NCBI GenBank assembly: GCA_022615465.1 | Contig: JAKEGR010000027.1 | Span: forward strand, 1-14,149 | Length of the DNA: 14,149 bases | Source of the DNA: Planctomycetota bacterium | GTDB lineage: Bacteria > Planctomycetota > Planctomycetia > Pirellulales > Lacipirellulaceae | Direction: 5' to 3' | In this document: positions 6,651 to 13,475 of the stretch, piece by piece | Layout of the letters: every line of letters starts with the position of its first letter | Numbering within the stretch: position 1 is the stretch's first letter | Notes under the pieces: model-generated | Told to the model about the DNA's origin: nothing | Databases searched by the model: none | The model's input: the letters and a program-made list of their open reading frames with translations, nothing else | Translations under genes and position numbers: made by a program

Positions 6651-6836
6651 GTGGCCAGTAAGTCAAAAATAGCTAAGTCGCAGAAGACGCCGAAATTCAG
6701 CAGCCGTCGTGAGAGTCGCTGCAGGATATGTGGTCGGCCGCGGGCCGTGTATCGCAAGTTCGGCGTCTGCCGGATTTGTTTCCGCAAGTTGGCGGACCAA
6801 GGCTTGATTCCCGGCGTCCGTCTGGCGAGTTGGTAG
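6651..6836 (+). CDS. rpsN: 30S ribosomal protein S14, zinc type
   Basis: Ribosomal protein S14 of the short zinc-binding type, 61 residues. GTG 6651 is chosen because it gives [38 protein letters not shown], exactly where homologues begin, and AGGAA at 6636–6640 lies 10 nt upstream; an in-frame GTG at 6591 would add 20 non-homologous residues. Cys24, Cys27, Cys40 and Cys43 form the CxxC…CxxC zinc site. The stop codon TAG (6834–6836) lies inside the first copy of a 16-nt tandem repeat. Confidence 0.95.
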   Translation: MASKSKIAKSQKTPKFSSRRESRCRICGRPRAVYRKFGVCRICFRKLADQGLIPGVRLASW

Positions 6837-6870
6837 TTGAGATCATTGGTAGTTGAAATCAGTAGTTAAG
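6830..6870 (+). repeat. 16-nt tandem repeat spanning the rpsN stop
   Basis: TTGGTAGTTGAGATCA (6830–6845) is followed directly by TTGGTAGTTGAAATCA (6846–6861), one mismatch in 16, and then by a partial third copy, GTAGTTAAG (6862–6870). The first copy includes the last codon and stop of rpsN, so the repeat either expanded outwards from the gene end or captured it. Confidence 0.65.
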
Positions 6871-6874
6871 CATG

Positions 6875-6996
6875 GAGAGATCAGGCTCTCGATGCATGAT
6901 AGAAGCCGTTTCGAGGGTGAGTTGCTGAGTCCGTGAGCGTGTTGTCCAGCAGGACGCAGCTCACCAACTCGCTTTCGCACCAAGACGATGGCTTGG
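6875..6996 (+). promoter_or_regulatory. Three consecutive stem-loops in the 228-nt rpsN–rpsH spacer
   Basis: This is the longest gap in the cluster. Hairpin 1 pairs GAGAG 6875–6879 with CTCTC 6886–6890. Hairpin 2 pairs 6919–6929 (GAGTTGCTGAG) with 6960–6970 (CTCACCAACTC), 10 of 11 pairs, and encloses GTCC 6944–6947 / GGAC 6952–6955 with an AGCA loop. Hairpin 3 pairs CCAAG 6980–6984 with CTTGG 6992–6996. No T-tract follows any of them. The array lies directly upstream of rpsH (S8). S8 is the known autoregulator of the E. coli spc operon, so a leader role is conceivable, but that is inference. No convincing ORF is present in the gap. Confidence 0.4.
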
Positions 6997-7064
6997 ACCA
7001 AAGCTGAACGAATCTGAGTAAAGCGGGCAGCCGCACAGAGAGTATTTCCGGAGTCCACAACGAC

Positions 7065-7466
7065 ATGATGACCGACCCGATCGCCGATATGCTGACCCAC
7101 ATTCGCAATGCGGTGCGGATTGAGCGTCCGCAGGTGCGGATGCCAGTGTCGAAAGTTAAACGCGGCTTGGCGGAAGTGCTGAAGCGGGAGGGATATATCT
7201 GGGATTGGCGAGAGGAAGACGAACAAGGCAAGCCGTGTAAGCGGCTGCTGATCGACCTGAAGTACGGCCCGAATGGCGAACGCGTGATTCGGCACATCCG
7301 CCGCGTCAGCAAGCCAGGTCGGAGGATTTATAGTCCCGCGGATAGCCTCAAGCCGGTGCTGAACGGATTAGGTATTTCGATCATCAGCACCAGCCGCGGC
7401 GTGATCAGCGATCGCGAGGCACGACAGCGCAATCTGGGCGGCGAGGTACTCTGTGAAGTGTGGTGA
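7065..7466 (+). CDS. rpsH: 30S ribosomal protein S8
   Basis: Ribosomal protein S8, 133 residues, binds helix 21 of 16S rRNA; in E. coli it also represses the spc operon. The start MMTDPIADMLTHIRNA at ATG 7065 is canonical (ATG 7068 is a one-residue alternative). Other blocks are VRMPVSKVKRGLAEVLKREGYI, GERVIRHIRRVSKPGRRIY and the C-terminal signature SIISTSRGVISDREARQRNLGGEVLCEVW. The length is typical. It follows the 228-nt structured spacer, and its stop is followed at once by the repeat element before rplF. Confidence 0.97.
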   Translation: MMTDPIADMLTHIRNAVRIERPQVRMPVSKVKRGLAEVLKREGYIWDWREEDEQGKPCKRLLIDLKYGPNGERVIRHIRRVSKPGRRIYSPADSLKPVLNGLGISIISTSRGVISDREARQRNLGGEVLCEVW

Positions 7467-7468
7467 AA

Positions 7469-7558
7469 AAAGCTGTTAGCTATTATCCGTTCGCTGTGAG
7501 CCAGAAGGGTGGCCGCAGTTTTCCTGCTAACAGCTAAGAGCTAACAGCTAAGAGCTTT
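7469..7558 (+). repeat. Inverted heptanucleotide repeat element filling the rpsH–rplF spacer
   Basis: The left arm starts AAAGCTGTTAGCTATT and continues in 7-nt units (GCTGTTA, GCTATTA, TCCGTTC, GCTGTGA). The right arm is a perfect 14-nt tandem, GCTAACAGCTAAGA at 7526–7539 and 7540–7553, then GCT. The arms 7469–7502 and 7525–7558 are complementary at 26 of 34 positions around a 22-nt centre. An exact 11-nt inverted pair also exists (7471–7481 with 7539–7549). The left arm matches the rplW–rplB spacer at 27 of 34 positions. The element stops 4 nt before the rplF ATG. Confidence 0.75.
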
Positions 7559-7562
7559 AATC

Positions 7563-8105
7563 ATGTCCCGAATTGGCAAAAAACCGGTTGCGATCCCCGA
7601 CGGCGTCCAGGTCAACGTGGCGGCGGGTGCAATCAACGTGGAAGGCAAGCTCGGCAAACTGTCGTATCAGTTTCGGCCTGAGATCAAAGTGGGGTTGTCG
7701 GACGACGGCAAGTCGGTTGTTTGCACGCGCGATACCGACGACCGCGCGATTCGCGCCTACCACGGCCTGACGCGGGCGTTGATCAACAACATGATTGCGG
7801 GCGTTTCGCAGGGGTACGAGAAGCGGCTGGAGATTCAGGGTGTCGGTTACTTAGCGGCCATCCAGGACAACACCCTGCAGCTCCGCGTCGGCTTTGCAAA
7901 CGAAGTTCAGAAGACGATTCCCCAGGGTTTGGACGTCAAGTGCCCGGACCAAACGCATGTCGTGATCCGCGGGACCAACAAACAGCAAGTGGGGCAGTTC
8001 GCCGCCGAGGTGCGGGCCGTGCGGAAGCCGGAGCCGTATAAGGGCAAGGGTATTCGGTATGAGGGCGAGCAGGTTCGCCGCAAGGCTGGTAAGACGGCCA
8101 CGTAA
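7563..8105 (+). CDS. rplF: 50S ribosomal protein L6
   Basis: Ribosomal protein L6, 180 residues, two tandem related domains near the GTPase-associated region. MSRIGKKPVAIPDGVQVNV is the standard start (ATG 7563). Domain 1 includes NVEGKLGKLSYQF and RAYHGLTRALINNMIAGVSQGYEKRLEIQGVGYLA; domain 2 includes LDVKCPDQTHVVIRGTNKQQVGQFAAEVRAVRKPEPYKGKGIRYEGEQVRRKAGK, with the family signature at PEPYKGKGIRY. The upstream sequence is the repeat element (TAAGAGCTTTAATC) with no good Shine-Dalgarno site. Confidence 0.97.
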   Translation: MSRIGKKPVAIPDGVQVNVAAGAINVEGKLGKLSYQFRPEIKVGLSDDGKSVVCTRDTDDRAIRAYHGLTRALINNMIAGVSQGYEKRLEIQGVGYLAAIQDNTLQLRVGFANEVQKTIPQGLDVKCPDQTHVVIRGTNKQQVGQFAAEVRAVRKPEPYKGKGIRYEGEQVRRKAGKTAT

Positions 8106-8122
8106 AGAAAGGGGCCGGGGTT

Positions 8123-8153
8123 GAGAGCCGAGAGCCGGAATTTGCGGCTTTTT
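8123..8153 (+). terminator. Terminator-like hairpin with T-run, rplF–rplR spacer
   Basis: AGCCG 8133–8137 pairs with CGGCT 8145–8149 around a 7-nt AT-rich loop, followed by T's to 8153; outer G·U and A-U pairs can extend the stem into the T-run. The left side begins with a tandem heptad (GAGAGCC at 8123–8129 and 8130–8136). It looks like a weak intrinsic terminator or attenuator inside the operon. The short stem and five T's make this tentative. Confidence 0.3.
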
Positions 8154-8186
8154 ACTCGCGATCCTTGACACTCGGAAGACAGAGCT

Positions 8187-8555
8187 ATGGACCATTGCAA
8201 ACAACTTGTTCGGCAGCGACGCCGGCGGGCTTTTCGGGTCCGCAAGCGGGTGCGCGGGACCGAGGAGCGGCCGCGGTTGAGTGTCGCCCGCAGCCACAAA
8301 CATATTTCGGCCCAGTTGATCGACGATTTGTCGGGCAAGACGCTCGTCGCCGCGTCCTCGCTGGACAAGCAACTTTCCGGAAGCCTTAAGTCGGGCGCGA
8401 ACAAAGACGCGGCCCAGGCCGTCGGCAAGGCCATTGCGGAACGGGCGCTAGCCGCGGGCATCAAGTCGGCATGTTTCGACCGCGGCGCCCACAAGTACCA
8501 CGGCCGGATAGCGATGCTGGCGGATGCTGCCCGTGCGGGTGGATTGGGCTTCTAG
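8187..8555 (+). CDS. rplR: 50S ribosomal protein L18
   Basis: Ribosomal protein L18, 122 residues, carries 5S rRNA into the central protuberance with L5. The basic N-terminus ([25 protein letters not shown]) leads into [33 protein letters not shown], then [48 protein letters not shown], where the FDRG.KYHGR.AALADAARE.GL.F signature is plain. The start at ATG 8187 matches family length. It precedes rpsE as in E. coli spc. Confidence 0.96.
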   Translation: MDHCKQLVRQRRRRAFRVRKRVRGTEERPRLSVARSHKHISAQLIDDLSGKTLVAASSLDKQLSGSLKSGANKDAAQAVGKAIAERALAAGIKSACFDRGAHKYHGRIAMLADAARAGGLGF

Positions 8556-8621
8556 CAGGTAGCGAATTGGCTGGTTCCCTAACTCACATTCAAGTTTATT
8601 ACTCACGAAGGGCATCGTACC

Positions 8622-9116
8622 GTGAAAGTCGAATCGACTGATCGAATCCAAGGCGAGTTGGCCGAGCACATCGTCAAGATCAAGCGATGCGCGGCGGTCG
8701 TCAAAGGCGGTCGCCGATTCAGCTTTGCGGCCATGGTTGTCGTGGGCGACGGGCGAGGCAAGGCGGGCTGGGGCTATGGAAAGGCCAACGAAGTGCCGCC
8801 CAGCGTCGAGAAGGCGCGCAAGGAAGGGATGCGCAGCATGGTCGAGGTTCCGCTTGACGGCGCATCCATTCCGCATGTGGTGGAAGGGCGCTATGGTGCT
8901 GCCCACGTCGTGCTCCTGCCTGCCGCGCCTGGTACCGGCGTGATCGCCGGATCCGCTGTCCGCGCGGTCTGCGAGGCAGTCGGTATTCACGACATCCTGA
9001 CCAAGAGCTTTGGCTCAAACAATGCCGTGGCCCTGGTCAAAGCCACTTTTGCCGCCCTCAAACAACTACGCCCTAAGACGGATGTGGAACGATTGCGAGG
9101 AGTTACGTTGTCATGA
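8622..9116 (+). CDS. rpsE: 30S ribosomal protein S5
   Basis: Ribosomal protein S5, 164 residues, at the mRNA entry tunnel with roles in decoding fidelity. The start is GTG 8622. The S5 N-terminal domain reads [64 protein letters not shown]. The C-terminal domain reads [53 protein letters not shown]. Its TGA (9114–9116) overlaps the ATG of rplO, so the two are translationally coupled. In many bacteria rpmD (L30) lies at this junction; here there is no room for it. Confidence 0.97.
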   Translation: MKVESTDRIQGELAEHIVKIKRCAAVVKGGRRFSFAAMVVVGDGRGKAGWGYGKANEVPPSVEKARKEGMRSMVEVPLDGASIPHVVEGRYGAAHVVLLPAAPGTGVIAGSAVRAVCEAVGIHDILTKSFGSNNAVALVKATFAALKQLRPKTDVERLRGVTLS

Positions 9117-9610
9117 ATATCAGCGACGTTAATCGGGGCATCCACAAGAATCGCCCCCGCAAGCGCCTTGGCCGTGGCATTGGCTCCGGGCATGGCAAGA
9201 CGGCCGGCCGTGGCCACAAGGGCCAAGGCTCGCGAAACGGCGTGTCGTTCCTGCCGGTCTTTCAGGGCGGTACGATGCCGCTCGTGCGGCGTATTCCGAA
9301 ACGCGGTTTCAACAACCGCTTCGCGAAGACCGTGGCGATCGTTAATCTTGGCGAATTGGACGCCGCTTTCAAATCGGGCGACGTGGTGACACTCGAGAAA
9401 CTGGTCGAGGCGCAGCTCGTCAAGGGACGCTTCGACGTGCTCAAGGTCTTGGCGGATGGTGCGCTGACCAAGAAGCTGAAAGTATCCGCGCATCGGTTCA
9501 GTAAGTCGGCCGCGGAGAAAATCGCCCAGGCAGGGGGCGAAACCATCACGCTGCCAGGCCCCGCGCCAGTTGTGAAAAAAAGAAACAAGTCGGTATCCTC
9601 GGGAGCTTAA
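9113..9610 (+). CDS. rplO: 50S ribosomal protein L15
   Basis: Ribosomal protein L15, 165 residues, a late-assembly 50S protein with a long basic N-terminal extension. The diagnostic glycine-rich stretch is [24 protein letters not shown] (about 18–41), followed by [19 protein letters not shown]. The C-terminal domain contains [49 protein letters not shown] and ends with a Lys-rich tail. Homologues are usually about 145–150 residues; the extra length is at the C-terminus. ATG 9113 overlaps the rpsE stop by 4 nt (ATGA). Confidence 0.97.
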   Translation: MNISDVNRGIHKNRPRKRLGRGIGSGHGKTAGRGHKGQGSRNGVSFLPVFQGGTMPLVRRIPKRGFNNRFAKTVAIVNLGELDAAFKSGDVVTLEKLVEAQLVKGRFDVLKVLADGALTKKLKVSAHRFSKSAAEKIAQAGGETITLPGPAPVVKKRNKSVSSGA

Positions 9611-9709
9611 GTGATAGCGGGTTAGTCGAGCCGTCGACCTGTTGTGCGTCCGGGCCCGATCCGGTTCGCCTCACCGGTCGTCGGCTCGCGGCAAAGACGG
9701 ATCGAGACT

Positions 9710-11074
9710 ATGTGGGAAAAAATTCGCGTCATCTGGCATATCCCCGAGCTGCGGACCAAGATCGGGTTGACCTTGCTGATGCTGGCCATCTACCGCATCG
9801 GCTTCCAAATCAGCCTGCCGGTTATCGACCGGAGCAAGGTCGACATCTTCAACCAAGGGAAGGGCGGCATCGGCGAAATGCTGCAGGCGATGGCGATGCT
9901 CAGCGCCAGCCAGCTCGACCAGGTGACGATCTTTGGCCTGGGCATTATGCCTTACATTTCCGCATCGATCATCTTTCAGTTGCTGGCCAGCGTCTACCCG
10001 CCGCTGGAGCAATTGCAGAAGGAAGGTGAATCGGGCCGCAAGAAGATCAACGAATACACCCGTTACGCCACCGTGTTGATCTGCCTCATCCAAAGTTGGT
10101 TTTATGTTCAAAGCTTTATTGAACCGCAGGGCCTGGTAGCCCCGCAATTCCAGAACGCCTCGGGCGAGTTGCTTTTCGGTTGGCAGATCGTCGCCGTGCT
10201 CACCATGACGGCCGGCACGGTGTTCTTGATGTGGCTCGGCGAACAGATTGACGAGTACGGCATCGGCAACGGGATCAGCCTGCTGATCATGGCCGGGATC
10301 CTGGCACGCATGCCCGGCGCTGGTTTCGATTTGTTGCAGCGCACGTCGCTGGAACTGGGCGGAGGCGGCACGAAACACGGCGTCGAAGATATCATTCTGC
10401 TGGCACTGATGTTCGTGGCGGTCGTGATGGGCGTCGTCTTCATCACCCTTGGCCAGCGGCGAATCCCGATGCAGAGCGCGAAACATGTCCGCGGCCGGCG
10501 TGTCTTCGGCGGTACGCGCAATTTCCTCCCCTTGAAGGTCAATCAGGCCGGCGTCATGCCAATCATCTTCGCCAGCAGCTTGCTGATGTTCCCGATGATC
10601 ATCGCCAGTTCGCTGGCCAATGTGCAGTGGGAAACGGGCTGGTGGCGGGCCTTCGTCGACTGGTTCTCCGACATCTTCGGACAAGATCGAGGGTTCGTCT
10701 ACAATGTCCTGTACCTGATGTTGATCTATTTCTTCTGCTATTTTTGGACGGCCATTACGTTTAATCCCAAGGACATGGCCGAAAATCTCAAGAACTTCGG
10801 TTCGTTTATTCCGGGCTACCGACCGGGCAAGCGGACCGCCGATTACCTCGAAAAAGTCATGGTTCGGATCACGTACGTCGGCGCCGGATTTCTGGCCCTC
10901 GTGGCCATCATTCCCACGCTTGTTTCCAACTCTTTGGGCATCAGTTGGGTGATTGCCAGTTTTTACGGGGGAACCAGTCTGCTGATTGCCGTTAGTGTGG
11001 CCTTCGATCTGGTCCAGAAAATCGACAGCCACCTCATCATGCGCAATTACAAGGGTTTGTTGGAAAAGGCTTGA
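9710..11074 (+). CDS. secY: Protein translocase channel subunit SecY
   Basis: SecY, 454 residues, the pore of the SecYEG translocon in the inner membrane. ATG 9710 gives MWEKIRVIWHIPELRTKIGLTLLMLAIYRIG, the standard cytoplasmic start before TM1; an in-frame GTG at 9644 would add 22 unrelated residues. About ten hydrophobic segments are visible. Signatures include FGLGIMPYISASIIFQLL (TM2), the cytosolic GESGRKKINEYTRYATV, the C4 loop start GQRRIPMQSAKHVRGRR, and the C5 loop with FGSFIPGYRPGKRTADYLEKVM, which contacts SecA and the ribosome in studied systems. The location after rplO is conserved across bacteria. Confidence 0.97.
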   Translation: MWEKIRVIWHIPELRTKIGLTLLMLAIYRIGFQISLPVIDRSKVDIFNQGKGGIGEMLQAMAMLSASQLDQVTIFGLGIMPYISASIIFQLLASVYPPLEQLQKEGESGRKKINEYTRYATVLICLIQSWFYVQSFIEPQGLVAPQFQNASGELLFGWQIVAVLTMTAGTVFLMWLGEQIDEYGIGNGISLLIMAGILARMPGAGFDLLQRTSLELGGGGTKHGVEDIILLALMFVAVVMGVVFITLGQRRIPMQSAKHVRGRRVFGGTRNFLPLKVNQAGVMPIIFASSLLMFPMIIASSLANVQWETGWWRAFVDWFSDIFGQDRGFVYNVLYLMLIYFFCYFWTAITFNPKDMAENLKNFGSFIPGYRPGKRTADYLEKVMVRITYVGAGFLALVAIIPTLVSNSLGISWVIASFYGGTSLLIAVSVAFDLVQKIDSHLIMRNYKGLLEKA

Positions 11075-11092
11075 CCTGTGCCTGTTCTCCAT

Positions 11093-11098
11093 AAGGAG
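11093..11098 (+). promoter_or_regulatory. Ribosome binding site of adk
   Basis: AAGGAG lies 7 nt before GTG 11106, one of the few well-placed Shine-Dalgarno sites in this window. It decides the adk start against any in-frame codon inside the end of secY. Confidence 0.75.
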
Positions 11099-11105
11099 TG
11101 TTCCT

Positions 11106-11678
11106 GTGCGTATCGTGTTCATCGGACCGCCCGGCTCTGGCAAGGGAACTCAAGCCCAACAGTTGAAGGAGCACCTGGGAATTGTGCATTTGTCCACCGG
11201 CGAGGTGTTGCGCGACGTCCAACGCGATGGCAGCGATCTGGGCCGCCAGGCGGCACAATACATGGCTGCCGGGAAACTGGTGCCGGACGAGATGGTTCTC
11301 AACATCGTGGTCGAGCGGATCGCCCAGCCGGATTGCGTAGCAGGCTGTTTGTTTGATGGTTTTCCCCGCACCGTGGCCCAAGCCAAGGCCCTCGACGAGA
11401 TGCTGGCCGAACGGGGAACGCCGCTCGATCTGGTCCTCTCGCTGGAATTGCCGGAGGAGAAACTCAAAGGGCGGCTGCTACGTCGCGGCCGGGGCGACGA
11501 CAATCAGGCTACCATCGACGAACGATTTCGCCATTACTACGATCTGACCGAGCCGGTTCTCGATTATTATCGGAGCCGCGGCAGGCTATGTTCGATCGAC
11601 GGTGACGGGACTGCCGAAGAAGTTTTTGCTAGAATCAGAACGATTGTCGACGCGGCCAACGGTTCGCATCGTTCGTGA
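11106..11678 (+). CDS. adk: Adenylate kinase, short-LID type
   Basis: Adenylate kinase, 190 residues, cytosolic; interconverts ATP + AMP and 2 ADP. The start is GTG 11106, which has AAGGAG 7 nt upstream and puts the P-loop GPPGSGKGT at residues 7–15. STGEVLR (30–36) and CLFDGFPRTVAQAKAL (81–96) are the AMP-site and core motifs, and DERFRHYYDLTEPVLDYY follows the LID. The LID is the short form: LLRRGRGDDNQATIDERF has no room for the ~30-residue insert or its zinc cysteines found in long bacterial enzymes (~214–217 residues). Position between secY and map is the usual one. A related UMP/CMP kinase is the main alternative but less likely. Confidence 0.93.
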   Translation: MRIVFIGPPGSGKGTQAQQLKEHLGIVHLSTGEVLRDVQRDGSDLGRQAAQYMAAGKLVPDEMVLNIVVERIAQPDCVAGCLFDGFPRTVAQAKALDEMLAERGTPLDLVLSLELPEEKLKGRLLRRGRGDDNQATIDERFRHYYDLTEPVLDYYRSRGRLCSIDGDGTAEEVFARIRTIVDAANGSHRS

Positions 11679-11789
11679 TGCGGCCAATCGTTTTGGCATC
11701 CTCGGACCATTGCCCGCCGCGTCGGCGTCGAGGGCCATTCGCCGATCGGTGGTTCTCCGCCGCGACCCCTGATTTACCAACACGGTATA

Positions 11790-12626
11790 GTGATTCATCT
11801 CAAGTCAGAACGTGAGATCGGACTGATGCGCCAGGCGGGTTTGTGCGTTTGGGAGGCGCATCAACTCGTGGGCAAGATGGTCGCTCCCGGCATCACAACG
11901 GCCCAGATCAATTCGGTCGTCGATGCACACTTCCGAGAGTGCGGCGCGGAGCCGCTCTTTAAGGGCTATCCGCATCAGAAGAACAATCGGCCTCCTTTTC
12001 CCGCCGCTACCTGCACGAGTGTGAACGACGAAGTCGTCCATGGCATCCCCGGCAGCCGGCCGTTGAAGGAAGGGGATATTGTCAGCGTCGACACCGGTTG
12101 CCGGCTCGGCGGCTGGTGTGGGGATGCGGCGGTCACGTATGCCGTCGGCAGGATTCGGCCCGAGGTGCGGCAATTGCTCGATGCCACGCTGGCCTCGCTC
12201 GACCTGGCTTTTCAACTGATGAACGAAAAAAGCAAGTGGAGCCAGATTGCCCGTGAGATGGCCCAATTCATTCATGACCACGGTTTCTCCACCGTCGAGT
12301 GTTTCGTTGGCCACGGCATTGGGCGGCAAATGCACGAGGAACCCCAGGTGCCGAATTTCATGAGTCGGGGCTTACGCGGCAGCGGCGACTTCCGCATTGA
12401 GCCGGGGTTGGTGATTGCTGTCGAGCCTATGGTCAACATGGGCTCGAAGCGCGTGAAAATGTTGCCCGACTACTGGACCCAGGCGACGCTCGACGGCAAG
12501 CCGAGTGCCCATTTCGAGCATACCATCGCGGTGACGCGCGACGGGCCCGTGCTGCTGACCATGGCCCCGACGACGGACGAGGCGGCCCGACGCGGCGCGG
12601 CGGTGGCGGCCGGGGCGGGAAAATAG
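11790..12626 (+). CDS. map: Methionine aminopeptidase, type I
   Basis: Type I methionine aminopeptidase, 278 residues; removes the initiator methionine from nascent proteins. The start is GTG 11790 (MIHLKSEREIGLMRQAG), matching the family N-terminus. The five metal ligands are in place: Asp101 (SVDTG), Asp112 (CGDAAVTY), His175 (GHGIG), Glu212 (AVEPM) and Glu243 (FEHT), with His84 (VVHGIPG) as the usual active-site histidine. The tail after about residue 260 (TTDEAARRGAAVAAGAGK) is low-complexity and longer than in E. coli (264). A 111-nt spacer after adk holds a small hairpin (GCCAA 11683–11687 / TTGGC 11693–11697) without a T-run. Confidence 0.96.
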   Translation: MIHLKSEREIGLMRQAGLCVWEAHQLVGKMVAPGITTAQINSVVDAHFRECGAEPLFKGYPHQKNNRPPFPAATCTSVNDEVVHGIPGSRPLKEGDIVSVDTGCRLGGWCGDAAVTYAVGRIRPEVRQLLDATLASLDLAFQLMNEKSKWSQIAREMAQFIHDHGFSTVECFVGHGIGRQMHEEPQVPNFMSRGLRGSGDFRIEPGLVIAVEPMVNMGSKRVKMLPDYWTQATLDGKPSAHFEHTIAVTRDGPVLLTMAPTTDEAARRGAAVAAGAGK

Positions 12627-12716
12627 GCAGACTATTGCCGATCCCGTTCCAGTGCTGGCGTTGGGGGACGTGGTAATCTCGTTGGGGTGACTATAGCGTT
12701 CAAGGAACCGCGCTGG

Positions 12717-13475
12717 ATGGCTCGCAAGCACCAGATTGCCCTGATGTCCGTCGCGGCCGTGGCCGGCGTTCTGGCGGCGGCTTTGTGGAGTGCCTATTTC
12801 GCGGTCCAGCAGGTCCGGCCGTTCTATCATCAGGCCCTTGCGCTGAACCAGCAGGTGCTCGAACAAGGCAGCCGCGATTTGGAAAGCCGGGCGACGGCGT
12901 TGTACAGCGACACGCGCGTGGCAGGCCCCTGGCAAGCACTATTCACCGCGAATCAAGTGAACGGTTGGCTTGCTATCCAGCTTGCCAAGAACGGTGTCGA
13001 GGGGTTTCCAGCGGCGATCCGCGACCCGCGCGTGGCGATTGCACCCGACTTGCTGACTCTCGGCTTCCGCACGTCACTGGGGGGCATGGAAACGGTGATT
13101 TCGGTCGATGCCTCGGTGTTTCTTACCGAAGAAGGGGCTGTGGCGATTCGGTTGATGAGTGTGCGGGCCGGAAAGCTGCCGTTGCCAGTATTGCAGGTGG
13201 CCGACGAGATTGCGGTTGGGTGCCGTAAACTCAGGCTACCCGTTCAATGGACTCAGCAAGATGGTCGGCCAGTTGCGATCGTCGAGATCAGCCAGGATGA
13301 TTCGATGGGCAAACGGCGACTCTATCTTGACGCGATTACGCTGAACGAGGGTGAGCTTTTCGTAGCCGGGCACACGGAGATCGGCAACGCGGCTGCCGCT
13401 GCGGAAGAGCAATTGCCGGCAGAGCCTGAGGCGAACCACGGCACGACGAACACTACTCGCTCGGCTGGTAACTGA
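12717..13475 (+). CDS. Membrane-anchored protein of unknown function (possible YpmS/DUF2140-like fold)
   Basis: I do not recognise this protein with certainty. From ATG 12717 it is 252 residues; AAGGAA at 12702–12707 sits 9 nt upstream and supports this start over GTG 12687 (10 residues longer). A basic N-terminus and one hydrophobic segment (about 7–30) predict an uncleaved signal anchor, with the rest outside the membrane. The soluble part is β-rich: FTANQVNGWLAIQL (about 76–89), alternating strands from about 95 to 150, GKLPLPVLQVADEI (about 152–165) and a strand pair ending LYLDAITLNEGELFVAGHTEIG. A helix that 'selects' a short NQVN-type motif, then a GxLPLP segment, recalls Bacillus YpmS (DUF2140), but this is from pattern memory only. 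The last ~38 residues are low-complexity. Confidence 0.7.
   Translation: MARKHQIALMSVAAVAGVLAAALWSAYFAVQQVRPFYHQALALNQQVLEQGSRDLESRATALYSDTRVAGPWQALFTANQVNGWLAIQLAKNGVEGFPAAIRDPRVAIAPDLLTLGFRTSLGGMETVISVDASVFLTEEGAVAIRLMSVRAGKLPLPVLQVADEIAVGCRKLRLPVQWTQQDGRPVAIVEISQDDSMGKRRLYLDAITLNEGELFVAGHTEIGNAAAAAEEQLPAEPEANHGTTNTTRSAGN

Noticed and set aside
6837..7064. tRNA or small protein gene in the rpsN–rpsH gap
   Set aside because: No cloverleaf or CCA end; the 18-codon frame from ATG 6872 has no support.
7469..7558. CRISPR array or IS terminal repeats
   Set aside because: Units are 7 or 14 nt with no unique spacers of constant length, and there is no transposase or target duplication.
9671..11143. 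490-codon open frame antisense to secY
   Set aside because: It mirrors the secY codons and gives a His/Asp/Gln-rich composition without domains; a by-product of GC-rich codon use.
11652..11687. Direct repeat GCGGCCAA at the adk end
   Set aside because: Only 8 nt are identical and the flanks diverge; expected by chance in GC-rich sequence.
12627..12716. rpmJ or infA after map
   Set aside because: The 90-nt spacer has no frame with the cysteine pattern of L36 or the S1-like fold of IF-1.
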